From assembly GCA_964639245.1 (NCBI GenBank), contig CAZXCU010000009.1, positions 124,001 through 188,000 of the forward strand: a stretch of DNA of 64,000 nucleotides, in the 5' to 3' direction. Of the stretch, positions 33,686-43,142 are shown piece by piece. Both the position numbers and the translations under genes were made by a program. How positions within the stretch are numbered: the stretch's first letter is position 1; each line of letters opens with the position of its first letter. This DNA is from SB15 sp964639245 (GTDB taxonomy: Bacteria > Chloroflexota > Anaerolineae > Aggregatilineales > J027). The notes beneath the pieces were generated by a model, which worked only from the letters and a program-made list of their open reading frames with translations, was not told the origin of the DNA and ran no database searches.

Positions 33686-34870
33686 ATGTCTGAGAAAAAA
33701 CACCCCCACAAACTCATTGGTATTGCGGCACGCCTGTTGATGGTTTTCGGCGGAATCGGTTGTGCCTTCGCTGTCGGATTGTTCGCCGCCGACCAGTTGA
33801 ATCTGCTGCCTTCCACCGACCCGCTTGAAAATCGGCCTAAAAATGTCACGCTCAACGTGGAATATACCGAAGTCTACGGCGATTTATTTTACGCCATGCC
33901 GGGCAGAGTCAAACCGCCGGAAAACCCCGCCCTGCTCAGTTCGCATACGGTGGTCTGGGATGATAACGGCTTCCGCGTCCCCGCCATGAAAATGGAATCC
34001 TATGCCGATTATCCGATTGTAGCGCTGGGCGATTCGTTTACCGATGCGTGGATGGTCGAAACCCCATGGGTGGATGTGCTGGCCCGCGAACTGAATACGC
34101 CCGTGTTAAATCTCTCCTATCGCGGATACGGGCCCATCGAAGAAGCCGAAATTATGACGGAATATGGCAAGGGCGAACGTGAATGGGTGCTGGTGGGCTT
34201 TTTTGAAGGCAACGACCTACAAAATATTTATTCCGCGCTGGAAGCACAGGCCAGCAACCCCCTGACCGCCCTGCTCAGAGAAGCCATTGAACCCGAACCC
34301 AAAATCGTCTTAAGTGAAGACGGCAATTATCCCTATCCTCTGGCACTATACATCGGGGATGATTATTACGAACTGGCGTTTTATGACTATTATCTTTGGA
34401 CTTTAAATGCGGAACGTCCCACCTACACGGATTCGACCAATTTTGTCGAATTAAAAAAAGCGCTGGAAAAAATCGTGGATGCCAGTGGCGGAGCATGTGT
34501 GGGCTTGGTGTATATGCCCGAAAAAGCCCATCTGTATTTTCGCTACACCGAACCTTACGGACGGCGCTGGATTCTGGAAAACGGCTCGGAAACCGTGTTA
34601 AACGGCGCAAATTGGCTCACATTGGGCTACAGTCCCAACATCGACTTTGAAAAATTCGTCGCCCGTTTGGGCAACCAGCGCGATGCTGTCCAAGCATTGG
34701 TCGAAGGCATGGGGATTCATTTTATTGATTTAACCCCTGTATTCGAGCAAAAAGCAGCGGAAAGCACGATGCTCTATTTCACCTATGACACCCATTGGAA
34801 TCCACAGGGGCATGAAGTGGCGGGGCAAACTATCGCCGATTATATTCAAACAAACGGCTGTGAAAAATAA
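33686..34870 (+). CDS. Membrane-anchored SGNH/AlgX-like hydrolase-fold protein
   Basis: A 394-residue protein with one N-terminal membrane helix (LLMVFGGIGCAFAVGLFAA) and an outer domain. GDSFTDAWMVE supplies the SGNH block I serine. Block V near the end is YDTHWNPQGHEVAG, giving the Asp/His pair. This pattern matches SGNH-fold proteins linked to surface polymer acetylation (AlgX/AlgJ/DltD-like), although hydrolase activity is also possible. It is followed after 57 nt by a GT-C-like membrane protein, suggesting a cell-surface polysaccharide role. Confidence 0.75.
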   Translation: MSEKKHPHKLIGIAARLLMVFGGIGCAFAVGLFAADQLNLLPSTDPLENRPKNVTLNVEYTEVYGDLFYAMPGRVKPPENPALLSSHTVVWDDNGFRVPAMKMESYADYPIVALGDSFTDAWMVETPWVDVLARELNTPVLNLSYRGYGPIEEAEIMTEYGKGEREWVLVGFFEGNDLQNIYSALEAQASNPLTALLREAIEPEPKIVLSEDGNYPYPLALYIGDDYYELAFYDYYLWTLNAERPTYTDSTNFVELKKALEKIVDASGGACVGLVYMPEKAHLYFRYTEPYGRRWILENGSETVLNGANWLTLGYSPNIDFEKFVARLGNQRDAVQALVEGMGIHFIDLTPVFEQKAAESTMLYFTYDTHWNPQGHEVAGQTIADYIQTNGCEK

Positions 34871-34927
34871 ACGAATTTAGCATCAAAAAAGTGCTAGCTT
34901 TCCGATGAGAAGTTAGAATAATCCTCC

Positions 34928-35776
34928 ATGAAATTAACGCTCGATTGGCGCTTAATTCGCCCAGCGATTGGTATTCTCATCCTTTTCGGGTTGCTCCTTG
35001 TCTTTGGGGAGCGTACTTATCCCGATGATTGGATGGATTTTTATCTGCCTGCCTCCAAAGATTGGCACAACCGCACCGTTTACGAAGTCTATAACCCGCC
35101 ATGGCTGATTCTCATTCTCACCCCCCTGTTTGCGATAGGCTGGCAGGTTGGGTTTGCGCTGCTGGCAACCGTCAGCGTGATTGGTATTGGGTGGGGTGCG
35201 TTTGTTTTAAGTCCCGACCACCATTGGGTGCGGGTGATGCTGGCGGTGGTCAATTTGCCAGTGTTGAGCATTTTGTTTTTAGGACAGGTGGATGGCCTCG
35301 CGCTCATCGGGGTGGTGATTGCGGCGGTGTGGGTGGATTGGCGCTGGGTCAGTGGGGGCATGATTCTCGCGCTCATCAAACCACAGTTGGCCTTTGCCGC
35401 CATTTGCATTAGTTTCTGGAAAAATCCGCATAAAAAACACATTGTGGCGGTGGCGCTGGGTTTTGGCCTTTTGACCCTGCTGGCGTGGGGGTTGTGGTTT
35501 GCCGATACCGTCGAAATTAGCCCCACCGTCAACTGGAATCGCGCCTTTCCGTATTGGCCTTATGGGGCGGTGCTAGGGCTACCCCTGTTTGCTTATGGCT
35601 TGTATCGGGGAGAAGAAAAATATGGTATGTTGGCAATGCCCTTTCTTGTTCCGTATTTAGGGCCACAAACCTTCATCGGGATGATTGTTTTCTGGGTAGC
35701 GCGGTTGCCCCTGCGCTGGTGCTGGGTAGCGTGGCTTCTTCCGAATAGTTGGCTGTTTATCAAGTTTTTTTATTGA
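34928..35776 (+). CDS. Polytopic membrane protein, possibly GT87-like
   Basis: A 282-residue hydrophobic protein with about eight membrane helices. The first loop after helix one reads YPDDWMDFYLPASKDW, an acidic loop of the sort that holds the catalytic Asp in GT-C glycosyltransferases (DUF2029/GT87). GGMILALIKPQLAF resembles a family segment. It is shorter than usual GT87 enzymes (about 400 residues), so the assignment is tentative. A TAGAAT box lies only about 10 nt from the ATG, hinting at a very short leader. It lies just after the SGNH-fold gene on the same strand. Confidence 0.6.
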   Translation: MKLTLDWRLIRPAIGILILFGLLLVFGERTYPDDWMDFYLPASKDWHNRTVYEVYNPPWLILILTPLFAIGWQVGFALLATVSVIGIGWGAFVLSPDHHWVRVMLAVVNLPVLSILFLGQVDGLALIGVVIAAVWVDWRWVSGGMILALIKPQLAFAAICISFWKNPHKKHIVAVALGFGLLTLLAWGLWFADTVEISPTVNWNRAFPYWPYGAVLGLPLFAYGLYRGEEKYGMLAMPFLVPYLGPQTFIGMIVFWVARLPLRWCWVAWLLPNSWLFIKFFY

Positions 35777-35917
35777 GTACATCCGCAAAAATCATTCGGA
35801 TTTCGTAGAGGCGGGAACAAATGAGCTTCCGCGAACGATACCCGCCCTCATCACCGATCAATTTTTTCGTCTGTACGGAAGCGTCACATGCAGTAATTTG
35901 TAAGACAGGGATATTTT

Positions 35918-38884
35918 GTGAACCCGGATGACTCCCTCTTAAAAACCGCCATTCCCGATTCTAAACTCGGTGCGTTTGGCTATTCCCTGACCACGCCGCA
36001 TGTCAAGTCTGCCGACCCGGAAGATTACTACCAGTCTCGGCTGCTGCTCTCCCTGATTCTCCTCTTGGGGGGCGTTAATGCGGCGTACTTGCTTGAATTT
36101 CTCATTTTTTCGCCCGTCAGCAATCCCCTCCTTGCAATCTATGGCTTGAGTCTGCTGGCAAAACTGCTGGCTTACCGCTTGACCAAAAACGGCGGTTATC
36201 ATCAAGCAGTCCGTGGGCTGATTGGGGTCTACATTTTGATTGTGTTTGGCACAATTGCCTTTGGGCTAGCAAACCTGCGCTATTTCACCATCCTCTACTT
36301 GATTTTTCCCATGCTGCTGACCAGCTTTTTCCTGAGTCGGCGAGCAACTTTGGGGATGGTTGGCATTGTCATCCTTGTGGTCAGCAGCATGGATTTTTTC
36401 TTGACCGGCACCGCCCCAATTTACTATTTTCAAGCCGTCACAGTGGTGGCGAGCATTTCCGTGATGCTGGTGCTGAACGCCCATTTTCAAGAAAAAATTC
36501 ATACCACACAAAAACTTCGTATTACCCACAGCGAAAAATATTACCGTACCATCATCGAAACCGCGTTAGAGGGCATTCGCATCATTGACGCGGTGGGGGT
36601 CATCACCTTTGTCAACGCCAGTTTCGCGGCCATGTTGGGATACACACAGGAAGAGATGATCGGTCAGAACTTCAAAAAATTCATTGTGCCTGACCAATGG
36701 GAAAAAGCCGATTCATCCCTTGCCGAAAGACGACAAGGCATCTCCGCCGCCAATATCAATATTGTCCTGCGCCATCGGTTAGGCAATCCGGTCTGGGTGC
36801 AAGCGACTTCGCAACCCATGTACGACGATGCAGGTCAATTTACAGGGGTGCTTTCCTTTTTTTCGGATGTGACCCAGCAACACTTCATGGAAAATGCCGT
36901 CCGCGAAAACGAAATGCGTTACGGCACTATGGTTTCGGCGTTGGCGGAAGGCGTGGTCATTCTGGATGATACGGGCAAGGTAGTTGCCTGCAACGCCAGC
37001 GCCGAACGGATTTTGCGCCGTCCGGCGGGGTCTGCCATCGGTCAGCCGCTCCTCGACTCCGCGTGGATGACAGTTCGCAAAGATGGCACGGATTTTCCCC
37101 ATGCGGAACATCCTTTTAGTGTGACCTTGCGGACAGGTGAGCCACAACGCCATGTGGTGATGGGGATTCGCCGCCCCGACAGCAGCTACATCTGGCTTTC
37201 GATGAATACCCAGCGCATGGAATATGACCCAGAAATGCCCCCGCAGGTGATGGTCTCATTTGCGGACATTACGACCATTACGGATATGCAGGAACGGCTG
37301 TACCAGCGCAACAAAGAATTGATGACCGTGCAGGCGATTGCGGCTGCGCTGACCAAAACGCTTGACCCCGACGAAGTGCTGGAGATGGTCGTCACGCGGG
37401 CCACCGGATTGGTACAAACGCATGGCTGTGTGTTGTATGATTTAGGGGGAAATGAAGTCCGTGCCATCGCTGCACATGGGATGTCCGATTGGGTTGCCAC
37501 AGAATTGGCGAATCCCCCTGACCACCCTTTCCATGCCTTTTTAGCACAGGTCGAAGAGTCGTATCAAACCCGGGTGGGACAGTCGCTCTACTATGCCCAG
37601 CAAAAATATCTCGCTGAATATGGCATTTTATCCTTTTTAGTCGTGCCAGTTATCTATCAAGGAGACCGTTTGGGGGTGGCGATGCTGGTTGACCAGCGCC
37701 CCGACCATCGGTACAGCCAATGGGATGTCTCGCTGATTGAAATGTTGATGCACCATGCCGCCAGCGCGATTCATAATGCGCGGCTGTTCCACAAATTGGT
37801 GGAAAGCGAAGAACGCTACCGCCTGCTGGTCGAACTGTCTCAGGAAGCGATTATCGTGGGGGTGCGGCGAAAAATTGTCTACGCCAACCCATCCGCGCTG
37901 GCGATGTTGGGCGTGCCAACCCTAGAAGCCGTCCAGCAGTACAGTATGCTCGATTTTGTTCACCCGGAGGATTTGGAACGGGTGATGGGCTTCACCCAGC
38001 AATTGTATTTCCAGCGCCAACTGGTTCCCTTGCAAGAATTTAAGCTGCAACGGCTGGATAAATCTTCTTTTTATGCAGAAACCGCCGCGATTCCCATTGT
38101 GTATCAGGGGCAGCAAGCGGTGCTAACCGTCACCCGTGATATTACCGAGCGCAAAAATGCGGAGCGTATACGGCTGGACTCCTCGCTACAGACAGAACGG
38201 ATTCGGTTGCTGCACGCCTTCATCAGCGATATTTCGCACGACCTCAAAACCCCGTTAGCTGTGATGAAGCTCAAAACCTATCTGGTGGAAAAAACGCCCG
38301 ACCCCACCAAACGCCAAAGCCACATTCAGGACATGATTCAGCAAATTGACCGTTTAGAAAACCTGATTACGTCGCTCATTACCATGTCCAAATTGGATGC
38401 TACGCCGAATTTTGTGATGAAAACCAGTTCGCTGAACCGCTTGGTTAAAGCCGTGGTGGAAAGTGTTCATTCATTGGCAGAAGAACAACAGCATGAATTT
38501 CAACTTGTGCTGGAGGAAACGCTGCCGGACATCTGGGCAGACGAAGAAGAACTGCAACGGGCGCTGGGGAATATCATCCAGAACGCAGTTCGCTACACCC
38601 CACCGGGTGGCAAAATTATCGTGCGAACAAAGGCAAATCCGCAGGGGACTATCTGTGAAGTACAGGATACCGGTATCGGCATTCCCCTTGAGGCACAATC
38701 CCACATTTTTGACCGTTTTTATCGGGTGGAAAGCGCCCGCACCTCGCACACGGGGGGGGCGGGTTTGGGCTTAGCCATCGCCAAAGCCATCATCGCACAA
38801 CATGGCGGGCAAATTGAATTGGAAAGTCAGGAAGGGCAAGGCAGTTGTTTCCGGGTGATTTTGCCTATCAACAGCACTGCTTAG
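35918..38884 (+). CDS. Membrane sensor histidine kinase with three PAS and one GAF domains
   Basis: A 988-residue protein starting at GTG with AGGG upstream. Residues about 40-200 are five or six membrane helices. PAS1 (about 205-320) starts YYRTIIETALEGIRII, PAS2 (330-455) MRYGTMVSALAEGVVIL, GAF (470-635) VQAIAAALTKTLDPDEVL, and PAS3 (640-755) ERYRLLVELSQEAIIV. HisKA has the phospho-acceptor in SDISHDLKTPLAVMK. The ATPase domain has N box NIIQNAVRYTPPGG, DTGIGI, FDRFYR and GAGLGLAIAKAI. No response regulator is next to it, so it is an orphan kinase here. The signal is unknown. Confidence 0.9.
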   Translation: MNPDDSLLKTAIPDSKLGAFGYSLTTPHVKSADPEDYYQSRLLLSLILLLGGVNAAYLLEFLIFSPVSNPLLAIYGLSLLAKLLAYRLTKNGGYHQAVRGLIGVYILIVFGTIAFGLANLRYFTILYLIFPMLLTSFFLSRRATLGMVGIVILVVSSMDFFLTGTAPIYYFQAVTVVASISVMLVLNAHFQEKIHTTQKLRITHSEKYYRTIIETALEGIRIIDAVGVITFVNASFAAMLGYTQEEMIGQNFKKFIVPDQWEKADSSLAERRQGISAANINIVLRHRLGNPVWVQATSQPMYDDAGQFTGVLSFFSDVTQQHFMENAVRENEMRYGTMVSALAEGVVILDDTGKVVACNASAERILRRPAGSAIGQPLLDSAWMTVRKDGTDFPHAEHPFSVTLRTGEPQRHVVMGIRRPDSSYIWLSMNTQRMEYDPEMPPQVMVSFADITTITDMQERLYQRNKELMTVQAIAAALTKTLDPDEVLEMVVTRATGLVQTHGCVLYDLGGNEVRAIAAHGMSDWVATELANPPDHPFHAFLAQVEESYQTRVGQSLYYAQQKYLAEYGILSFLVVPVIYQGDRLGVAMLVDQRPDHRYSQWDVSLIEMLMHHAASAIHNARLFHKLVESEERYRLLVELSQEAIIVGVRRKIVYANPSALAMLGVPTLEAVQQYSMLDFVHPEDLERVMGFTQQLYFQRQLVPLQEFKLQRLDKSSFYAETAAIPIVYQGQQAVLTVTRDITERKNAERIRLDSSLQTERIRLLHAFISDISHDLKTPLAVMKLKTYLVEKTPDPTKRQSHIQDMIQQIDRLENLITSLITMSKLDATPNFVMKTSSLNRLVKAVVESVHSLAEEQQHEFQLVLEETLPDIWADEEELQRALGNIIQNAVRYTPPGGKIIVRTKANPQGTICEVQDTGIGIPLEAQSHIFDRFYRVESARTSHTGGAGLGLAIAKAIIAQHGGQIELESQEGQGSCFRVILPINSTA

Positions 38885-38888
38885 AATC

Positions 38889-38920
38889 ACAACAAGGGGT
38901 CAAATTGAACCCCCTGTTGT
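38889..38920. terminator. Stem-loop between convergent genes
   Basis: ACAACAAGGGGT pairs with ACCCCCTGTTGT, with one A:C mismatch and an 8-nt loop. It begins 5 nt after the kinase stop codon. There is no T tract, so the termination strength is uncertain. Confidence 0.5.
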
Positions 38921-38943
38921 CAGCATTGATGTAATTTTTGAAC

Positions 38944-39639
38944 CTATTGGGCGAAGGTCAGGCTGTAATCGGCGGTGACCGTATCAAAGTTGAAGTCGAA
39001 CAGCGCTTCGTCCAACGACACCAGATACGCGGTTTGGGCAACCGGAGTCACGGTCATGCTGCCACTGGTCACTTCAGAACCGTAAATCGCCGCCACATCT
39101 TCTAAACCAAAATCGCCTTGTTTCTTGACAGTCACCTGCGGGCGGAAATCCCCGGCGGTCAATTCATATTTCAAGGTAAAGGGCGCATCGGTCACAACGG
39201 CATAATAGTTGACTTCTTCGTTGGTCATGCTGCCGGTAATGGCGGCACCATTTTCCAGAATGGTGGCTTGGATGAATTCCAGCGTAAAAATCCCACCCAA
39301 ATCGGTGGTGCTAACCGTCAAGGTATATTCACCATCCGCAGGAATAGCAGCATAGGTTTCGGCGGTGCTGAAGCCTTCATACTTGGCAAGCGACACACCA
39401 GCGGCATCTTTGATTTCAACAGTTGCGCCGTTCAGGGTGCCTTCATATTCAAAATCGCCAAAGCGCACCACCACCACATCGCCAGCAGTGCCAGTGAAGG
39501 TATACAGTGCAGAGCCATTGTCCACCAATTCCCCGCTAACCACAGCGCCGTAGGCAATCGGTTCGGCGGTTTGGGCTGCGGCAGGCATCACCGCAAAAAC
39601 GAGCGCGACCAGTACCATCAAGAGTGCAACTTTTTTCAT
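38944..39639 (-). CDS. Secreted protein with PPC-like beta-sandwich domains
   Basis: A 231-residue protein with a signal peptide (VALLMVLVALVFAVMPAAAQ). The mature part starts AYGAVVSGELVDNGSALYTFTGTAGDVVVVRF, closely following bacterial pre-peptidase C-terminal (PPC) domains, with ISVxG-like hydrophobic strands and YTLTVSTTD. The remaining C-terminal ~100 residues (GAAITGSMTNEEVNYYAV) look like a second, divergent copy. PPC domains are carried by secreted hydrolases and bind surfaces; here there is no catalytic domain. ATG at 39639 begins the signal peptide, with GGAG 11 nt upstream. Confidence 0.7.
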   Translation of the reverse strand: MKKVALLMVLVALVFAVMPAAAQTAEPIAYGAVVSGELVDNGSALYTFTGTAGDVVVVRFGDFEYEGTLNGATVEIKDAAGVSLAKYEGFSTAETYAAIPADGEYTLTVSTTDLGGIFTLEFIQATILENGAAITGSMTNEEVNYYAVVTDAPFTLKYELTAGDFRPQVTVKKQGDFGLEDVAAIYGSEVTSGSMTVTPVAQTAYLVSLDEALFDFNFDTVTADYSLTFAQ

Positions 39640-39764
39640 TCTTATGAGTTCTCCAAAGTTGAAAAAATACAACTTTCTTATCATAGCATGAACCCCCTGT
39701 AAAAAAGGTATAAAAATTTCATCATATTGTTAAAACTTTTTTGCTAGGGGAGTGGAGGGGATAG

Positions 39765-39793
39765 AAAAAACGGCGGCACATCCGCACCGCCGT
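39765..39793 (-). terminator. Intrinsic terminator of the AlkB-like gene
   Basis: On the minus strand ACGGCGG (39793-39787) pairs with CCGCCGT (39776-39770) across a 10-nt loop and is followed by six T (39770-39765). It lies just after the gene ending at 39800. Confidence 0.8.
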
Positions 39794-39799
39794 CTGCAT

Positions 39800-40360
39800 T
39801 TAGCTGAGAATAACTTTGCGGAAGGTGAGCGACACCCGCCGTCCACGCGGGACATCTTGCCCCATAATGTAATCCGATTTACGCGGGGCAATGCCATGTT
39901 TCCAATCGTAACGGGCTTCGCCTTTCAACACGAGCAAACTGCGCGGTTGGAGCAGCATGGCTTGCGCTGCGCCCGTATGCACATGGGTAAAATCCATCAC
40001 ACACGCCGACTCCAGACTCAACGACAAAATCGTGCCTTTGAAACAGGGTTCGCAGTCCACATGCGGCGCGATCCCCATGCCCGGCAAATATTCGTTGATG
40101 ATCACCTGGTCGGGAATTTCTGTGAAAAAGCCATCTTCGTAAAAATGATGACCGAGCGTGTTTAACCAGTCGGGCAACCCGCCCAACGCCATCGACTGCT
40201 TAATCGAACGCCGCCGATAATCGTAGCAGTAGCCGTAGTGCTGCACCCGCCGCCGTAATTCGTGCATCCATGGGTGCGACTCTACCAGTGCCAGAAGCTG
40301 CTGTTCTTCAGCTTCACTAATGTATTCCGGGAAATATTGCAGCCCAGAAATTGCGTTCAT
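39800..40360 (-). CDS. AlkB-like 2-oxoglutarate/Fe(II) dioxygenase (DNA/RNA alkylation repair)
   Basis: A 186-residue 2OG-FeII_Oxy_2 domain. HVDCEPCFKGTILSLSL has the HxD iron ligands, a later GIAPRKSDY region holds the distal part of the site, and RRVSLTFRKV carries the arginine that binds 2-oxoglutarate. The N-terminal RRVQHYGYCYDYRRR strand is typical of ALKBH8-like eukaryote and bacterial proteins. It should demethylate alkylated nucleobases. ATG at 40360 has GGAGG 6 nt upstream. A LexA-like box overlaps the predicted transcription start, consistent with SOS control. Confidence 0.85.
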   Translation of the reverse strand: MNAISGLQYFPEYISEAEEQQLLALVESHPWMHELRRRVQHYGYCYDYRRRSIKQSMALGGLPDWLNTLGHHFYEDGFFTEIPDQVIINEYLPGMGIAPHVDCEPCFKGTILSLSLESACVMDFTHVHTGAAQAMLLQPRSLLVLKGEARYDWKHGIAPRKSDYIMGQDVPRGRRVSLTFRKVILS

Positions 40361-40376
40361 TGCAGCCTCCGTAATT

Positions 40377-40390
40377 CGAACATTTGTTCT
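40377..40390. promoter_or_regulatory. LexA/DinR-like SOS box on the AlkB-like gene promoter
   Basis: CGAACATTTGTTCT matches the Gram-positive-type SOS box (CGAAC-N4-GTTCG) except at the last base. On the minus strand a TATACT -10 element (40400-40395) lies directly upstream, so the box covers the predicted start of transcription, 17 nt before the ATG. Confidence 0.65.
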
Positions 40391-40587
40391 AAATAGTATA
40401 GCATTTAAATCGGCAAAAAGAAAGTTAGAAATGGGTTTATTTTGGAGGTAGATAAACTTCACATGAAGCGATTATTTTATCATTTTCGGGAGAATTTTGC
40501 CGTAAGAATCAGATAGATTTTTTTGCAGAACTGCCTACGTGATTTTAGCATTATGCCGAGTCCACTTCAGTGGACTTCCTACGCATA

Positions 40588-40609
40588 GGCGGGGAATTGA
40601 TTCCCCGCC
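40588..40609. terminator. Perfect 10-bp stem-loop after the PD40 propeller gene
   Basis: GGCGGGGAAT and ATTCCCCGCC are separated by 2 nt. It lies 23 nt beyond the stop of the minus-strand propeller gene. A second palindrome, AGTCCACTTCAGTGGACT, lies next to it (about 40558-40575). There is no T tract. The rest of the gap up to the AlkB terminus has no gene. Confidence 0.5.
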
Positions 40610-40631
40610 GTTTATCGCAATAATGAGCATC

Positions 40632-41864
40632 TCAATTCCAGCTAAAAATTCCAATCGTGCCTTCGCCAATCTGCACCGGAGCGCTACCCGGCGTTTGCAC
40701 ATCCAGCAAATTGACCACCTGCTGCCCATTCACAAACGCCTCTCCGTAGACCAGATAGCGGCTGTCCGGCGACCACAAGCGATGGCTGCGGGCGAATTGG
40801 TCAAAAAAGGACAGGTAATACACCATATCCGAACTGGGGCTGAAGGTGCTAAAAGCCGTATTCGTGTTTGTCGTAAAATCATACACATACCAGCGTAGGG
40901 CGGTTTGCTGGCCTGCGGGACGGGCATCGCCACTACCGCGTGTATCTGTCAGGGAAAGATAGGCCAATTTCGTGGCATCCGGCGACCAGAAAAACCCGAT
41001 TACCAGTTGACCCGGCACAGTAAAGACCTGTTTAGAGGAAACGTTTACCGTAGCAAGTTCGCCCGTTGTCCGATTTAAAACCGCCACATTTTCCCCGTTT
41101 GGCGACCATTCATACGCCACAATATCCTGCAAATTTTCCAGCAGCACTTCGCGTCCGTTTTCACGGATAATCACCAGATCGGACAGACCCCGCGCATTGA
41201 TAACGGTGGTCAGCAAGCGATTATCCACCGGCGACCAATCCACCGCCTGCTGCAACCCCTGTGTGTCCGGCAAAGTCTGGATCACCTCACGGGTTTCGGC
41301 ATCGTAAATTTCCAGCGTTTGCCCGAATCGCGCCCAGAACATATACCGTCCGTCCGGCGACCAATCCCAGTAGAACGGGCTGCCAGTGTCCACTTCGCTG
41401 ACTTCATATTTGCCTGCCGAACGCACATTCCGCACCGCCAACCCGTTCTGGCTGGTGTACAGGATGGCTAAATCGCGGCATGTGCCACTGTTGGCGGTAC
41501 AGTTGGCGGGCGACCAGTACGCATAGGTAAAGACTTCCGACTCGGACGAATAGACCCCTTTGCTCACCCCCTGTGCGGAACGCATAAAAATTGCCAGACT
41601 ATAGGCATTGTTCGGGTCGGTGTTGCTGCCAAAATACGCCAACTGCCCATCGCTAGACCAGGTAGGCCAGATATAGGCTTTGTTTGCCCCGTCACCATCT
41701 TCAGTAACCGGCGTTAAACTGGCAGCCGCAAGATCATACAAATAAATATTCCCATCCGTTCCTGTCATGGCGACTTGCCCTGAGGAGGCCCCCTGCCCCT
41801 GCACCCCTTGAACAAGATTCAGGCTGAGCAGCAAAAACACGCCCAAAATCATTAATTTCCTCAT
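40632..41864 (-). CDS. Secreted WD40-like (PD40) beta-propeller protein
   Basis: A 410-residue protein with a signal peptide (LMILGVFLLLSLNLVQGVQG). Repeats of the TolB/PD40 kind are visible: ATWSSDGQLAYFGS-like, DWSPDGRYMFWAR, EWSPNGENVAVLN, FFWSPDATKLAYLS and LWSPDSRYLVYGE, i.e. W/YSPDG-strand motifs of at least six blades. It has a lone disulfide candidate (CTANSGTC). It is predicted to be an extracytoplasmic binding protein; no substrate is evident. It has the same general design as the protein at 19314-20579. Confidence 0.75.
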   Translation of the reverse strand: MRKLMILGVFLLLSLNLVQGVQGQGASSGQVAMTGTDGNIYLYDLAAASLTPVTEDGDGANKAYIWPTWSSDGQLAYFGSNTDPNNAYSLAIFMRSAQGVSKGVYSSESEVFTYAYWSPANCTANSGTCRDLAILYTSQNGLAVRNVRSAGKYEVSEVDTGSPFYWDWSPDGRYMFWARFGQTLEIYDAETREVIQTLPDTQGLQQAVDWSPVDNRLLTTVINARGLSDLVIIRENGREVLLENLQDIVAYEWSPNGENVAVLNRTTGELATVNVSSKQVFTVPGQLVIGFFWSPDATKLAYLSLTDTRGSGDARPAGQQTALRWYVYDFTTNTNTAFSTFSPSSDMVYYLSFFDQFARSHRLWSPDSRYLVYGEAFVNGQQVVNLLDVQTPGSAPVQIGEGTIGIFSWN

Positions 41865-41901
41865 GTGCCGATTCCCTTATTTGCGTTACCATCTATGCTA
41901 T

Positions 41902-42033
41902 TGGACAGATCAATTAAAAACCAAATGATTGCGGACAGCACATATGCTGTCCCTACAAGAAATGCGCCCGTAGGGACGGGATATATCCCGTCCGCTAAAG
42001 TTGGATTCATTTAAAGTCTAATTGCCTTGTCCA
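41902..42033 (-). mobile_element. 132-bp mobile element, family 2, copy A (inverted)
   Basis: The reverse complement begins TGGACAAGGCAATTA and ends TAATTGATCTGTCCA, i.e. imperfect terminal inverted repeats. It is flanked by the 3-bp direct repeat TAT (41899-41901 and 42034-42036). It is the same length as copies B and C, differing by a few substitutions. It contains two palindromes around GGGATATATCCC and GGACAGCATATG. There is no gene inside. Confidence 0.85.
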
Positions 42034-42074
42034 TATGTTTCTGATTATGGCACAGTTTGAGGAGTTTGATTCAC

Positions 42075-42413
42075 ATGGCAGACAAAGCCAGCACAGTCGA
42101 AGAAGTTTTCGCCAATATGGGACAGGTATTTAAGGCAGACAAAGCCGAAGGCGTAGATGCGGTTTACCAGTTTGATTTGACCGGCGACAATGGCGGGAAA
42201 TATTGGCTCAAGGTCAGCGACGGCAGCTATGAACAGGGCGCGGGACAGCACGAAAACCCCTCCATTACGCTCATCGCCAGCGCGGACGATTACATCAAAA
42301 TCGCCAATGGCGATATGGCAGCCATGAGCGCCTTCATGTCCGGCAAATTGAAGGTCAAGGGCGAGATGGGCTTGGCGCTCAAATTACAAGCCATCTTCCC
42401 CACCCCCAGCTAA
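42075..42413 (+). CDS. SCP2 sterol-binding-domain protein
   Basis: A 112-residue protein matching the SCP2/sterol-carrier fold: an N-terminal helix (STVEEVFANMGQVF), strands VYQFDLTGDNGGKYWLKVSDG and SITLIASADDYIKIANG, then a closing helix (MAAMSAFMSGKLKVKGEMGLALKLQ). The hydrophobic pocket would bind a lipid-like ligand in the cytoplasm. ATG at 42075 has GAGGAG 10 nt upstream. Immediately upstream is copy A of the 132-bp element, so the element lies within or next to its promoter. Confidence 0.88.
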   Translation: MADKASTVEEVFANMGQVFKADKAEGVDAVYQFDLTGDNGGKYWLKVSDGSYEQGAGQHENPSITLIASADDYIKIANGDMAAMSAFMSGKLKVKGEMGLALKLQAIFPTPS

Positions 42414-42452
42414 ATCTTCCTGCAAAACAAAGGGCGGTCTCTGTGCCGCCCG

Positions 42453-42995
42453 CTATTCGCCCATCAGCCCATGATACAGCTTAACATCTTGCGCCAGCTT
42501 CACCGACCACAACCGGATCATTGTCCAATCGCGGTGGTCAGCGTTCAAATTGCGAACATCGGCTTTCCCGTCATATTGCAAGGCCAATGTCCAACGGTCA
42601 TCCCAGTTGACCTCGTGCCACTTGAGCTTACCCGCAAACGCGGTCAACTGCTGCACATTAAAATTGACCAGCAGTTCTTGGGGCATATAGTTGTTGAGAA
42701 CATGGTCTAGGCCATTTTCTTCTAACACACGGATGCAGGTAATCCAAAAATACGCGGGTTTTTTGCCAATGACTTCCATATGACGTTTTAAAAAGCGGTG
42801 CATCGTGGGCATCCACAACCCGGTATACACCGGACATCCGAACACAAATGCCTCGTACCCCGTCACACTCTCAATAGTATCCACATCCGCTACAGTGACA
42901 TCCAAGCCGTGATATTTCAGAATATCCGCCATGAACACCGCAATTTCGGCTGTTGAGCCATTTTTGCTGGCGTAGCCCAGCAGCATTTTAACCAT
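42453..42995 (-). CDS. Flavodoxin-domain protein
   Basis: A 180-residue protein with the FMN phosphate-binding loop LGYASKNGSTAEIAVFM and a VFGCPVYTGLWMPTMHRFL segment, as in HemG-like flavodoxins. It is an FMN-binding redox protein, possibly an oxidase of the menaquinone-dependent protoporphyrinogen type, although the HemG-specific inserted loop is not evident. The gene faces the SCP2 gene convergently. The start at 42995 may be two or three codons downstream (M4). Confidence 0.8.
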   Translation of the reverse strand: MVKMLLGYASKNGSTAEIAVFMADILKYHGLDVTVADVDTIESVTGYEAFVFGCPVYTGLWMPTMHRFLKRHMEVIGKKPAYFWITCIRVLEENGLDHVLNNYMPQELLVNFNVQQLTAFAGKLKWHEVNWDDRWTLALQYDGKADVRNLNADHRDWTMIRLWSVKLAQDVKLYHGLMGE

Positions 42996-43142
42996 TTTGC
43001 ACTCTCACCATGTCTATGGAGTCTAGGATGTAAGAATTTAGACCAATAGAAAAGTGCGGAATGTCACTAGAAATTCATGACAGGATTGATGAAAATTGTA
43101 TATTGACGGGGAACAAGGGGATTTTTCCCCTTGTGAATAGTC

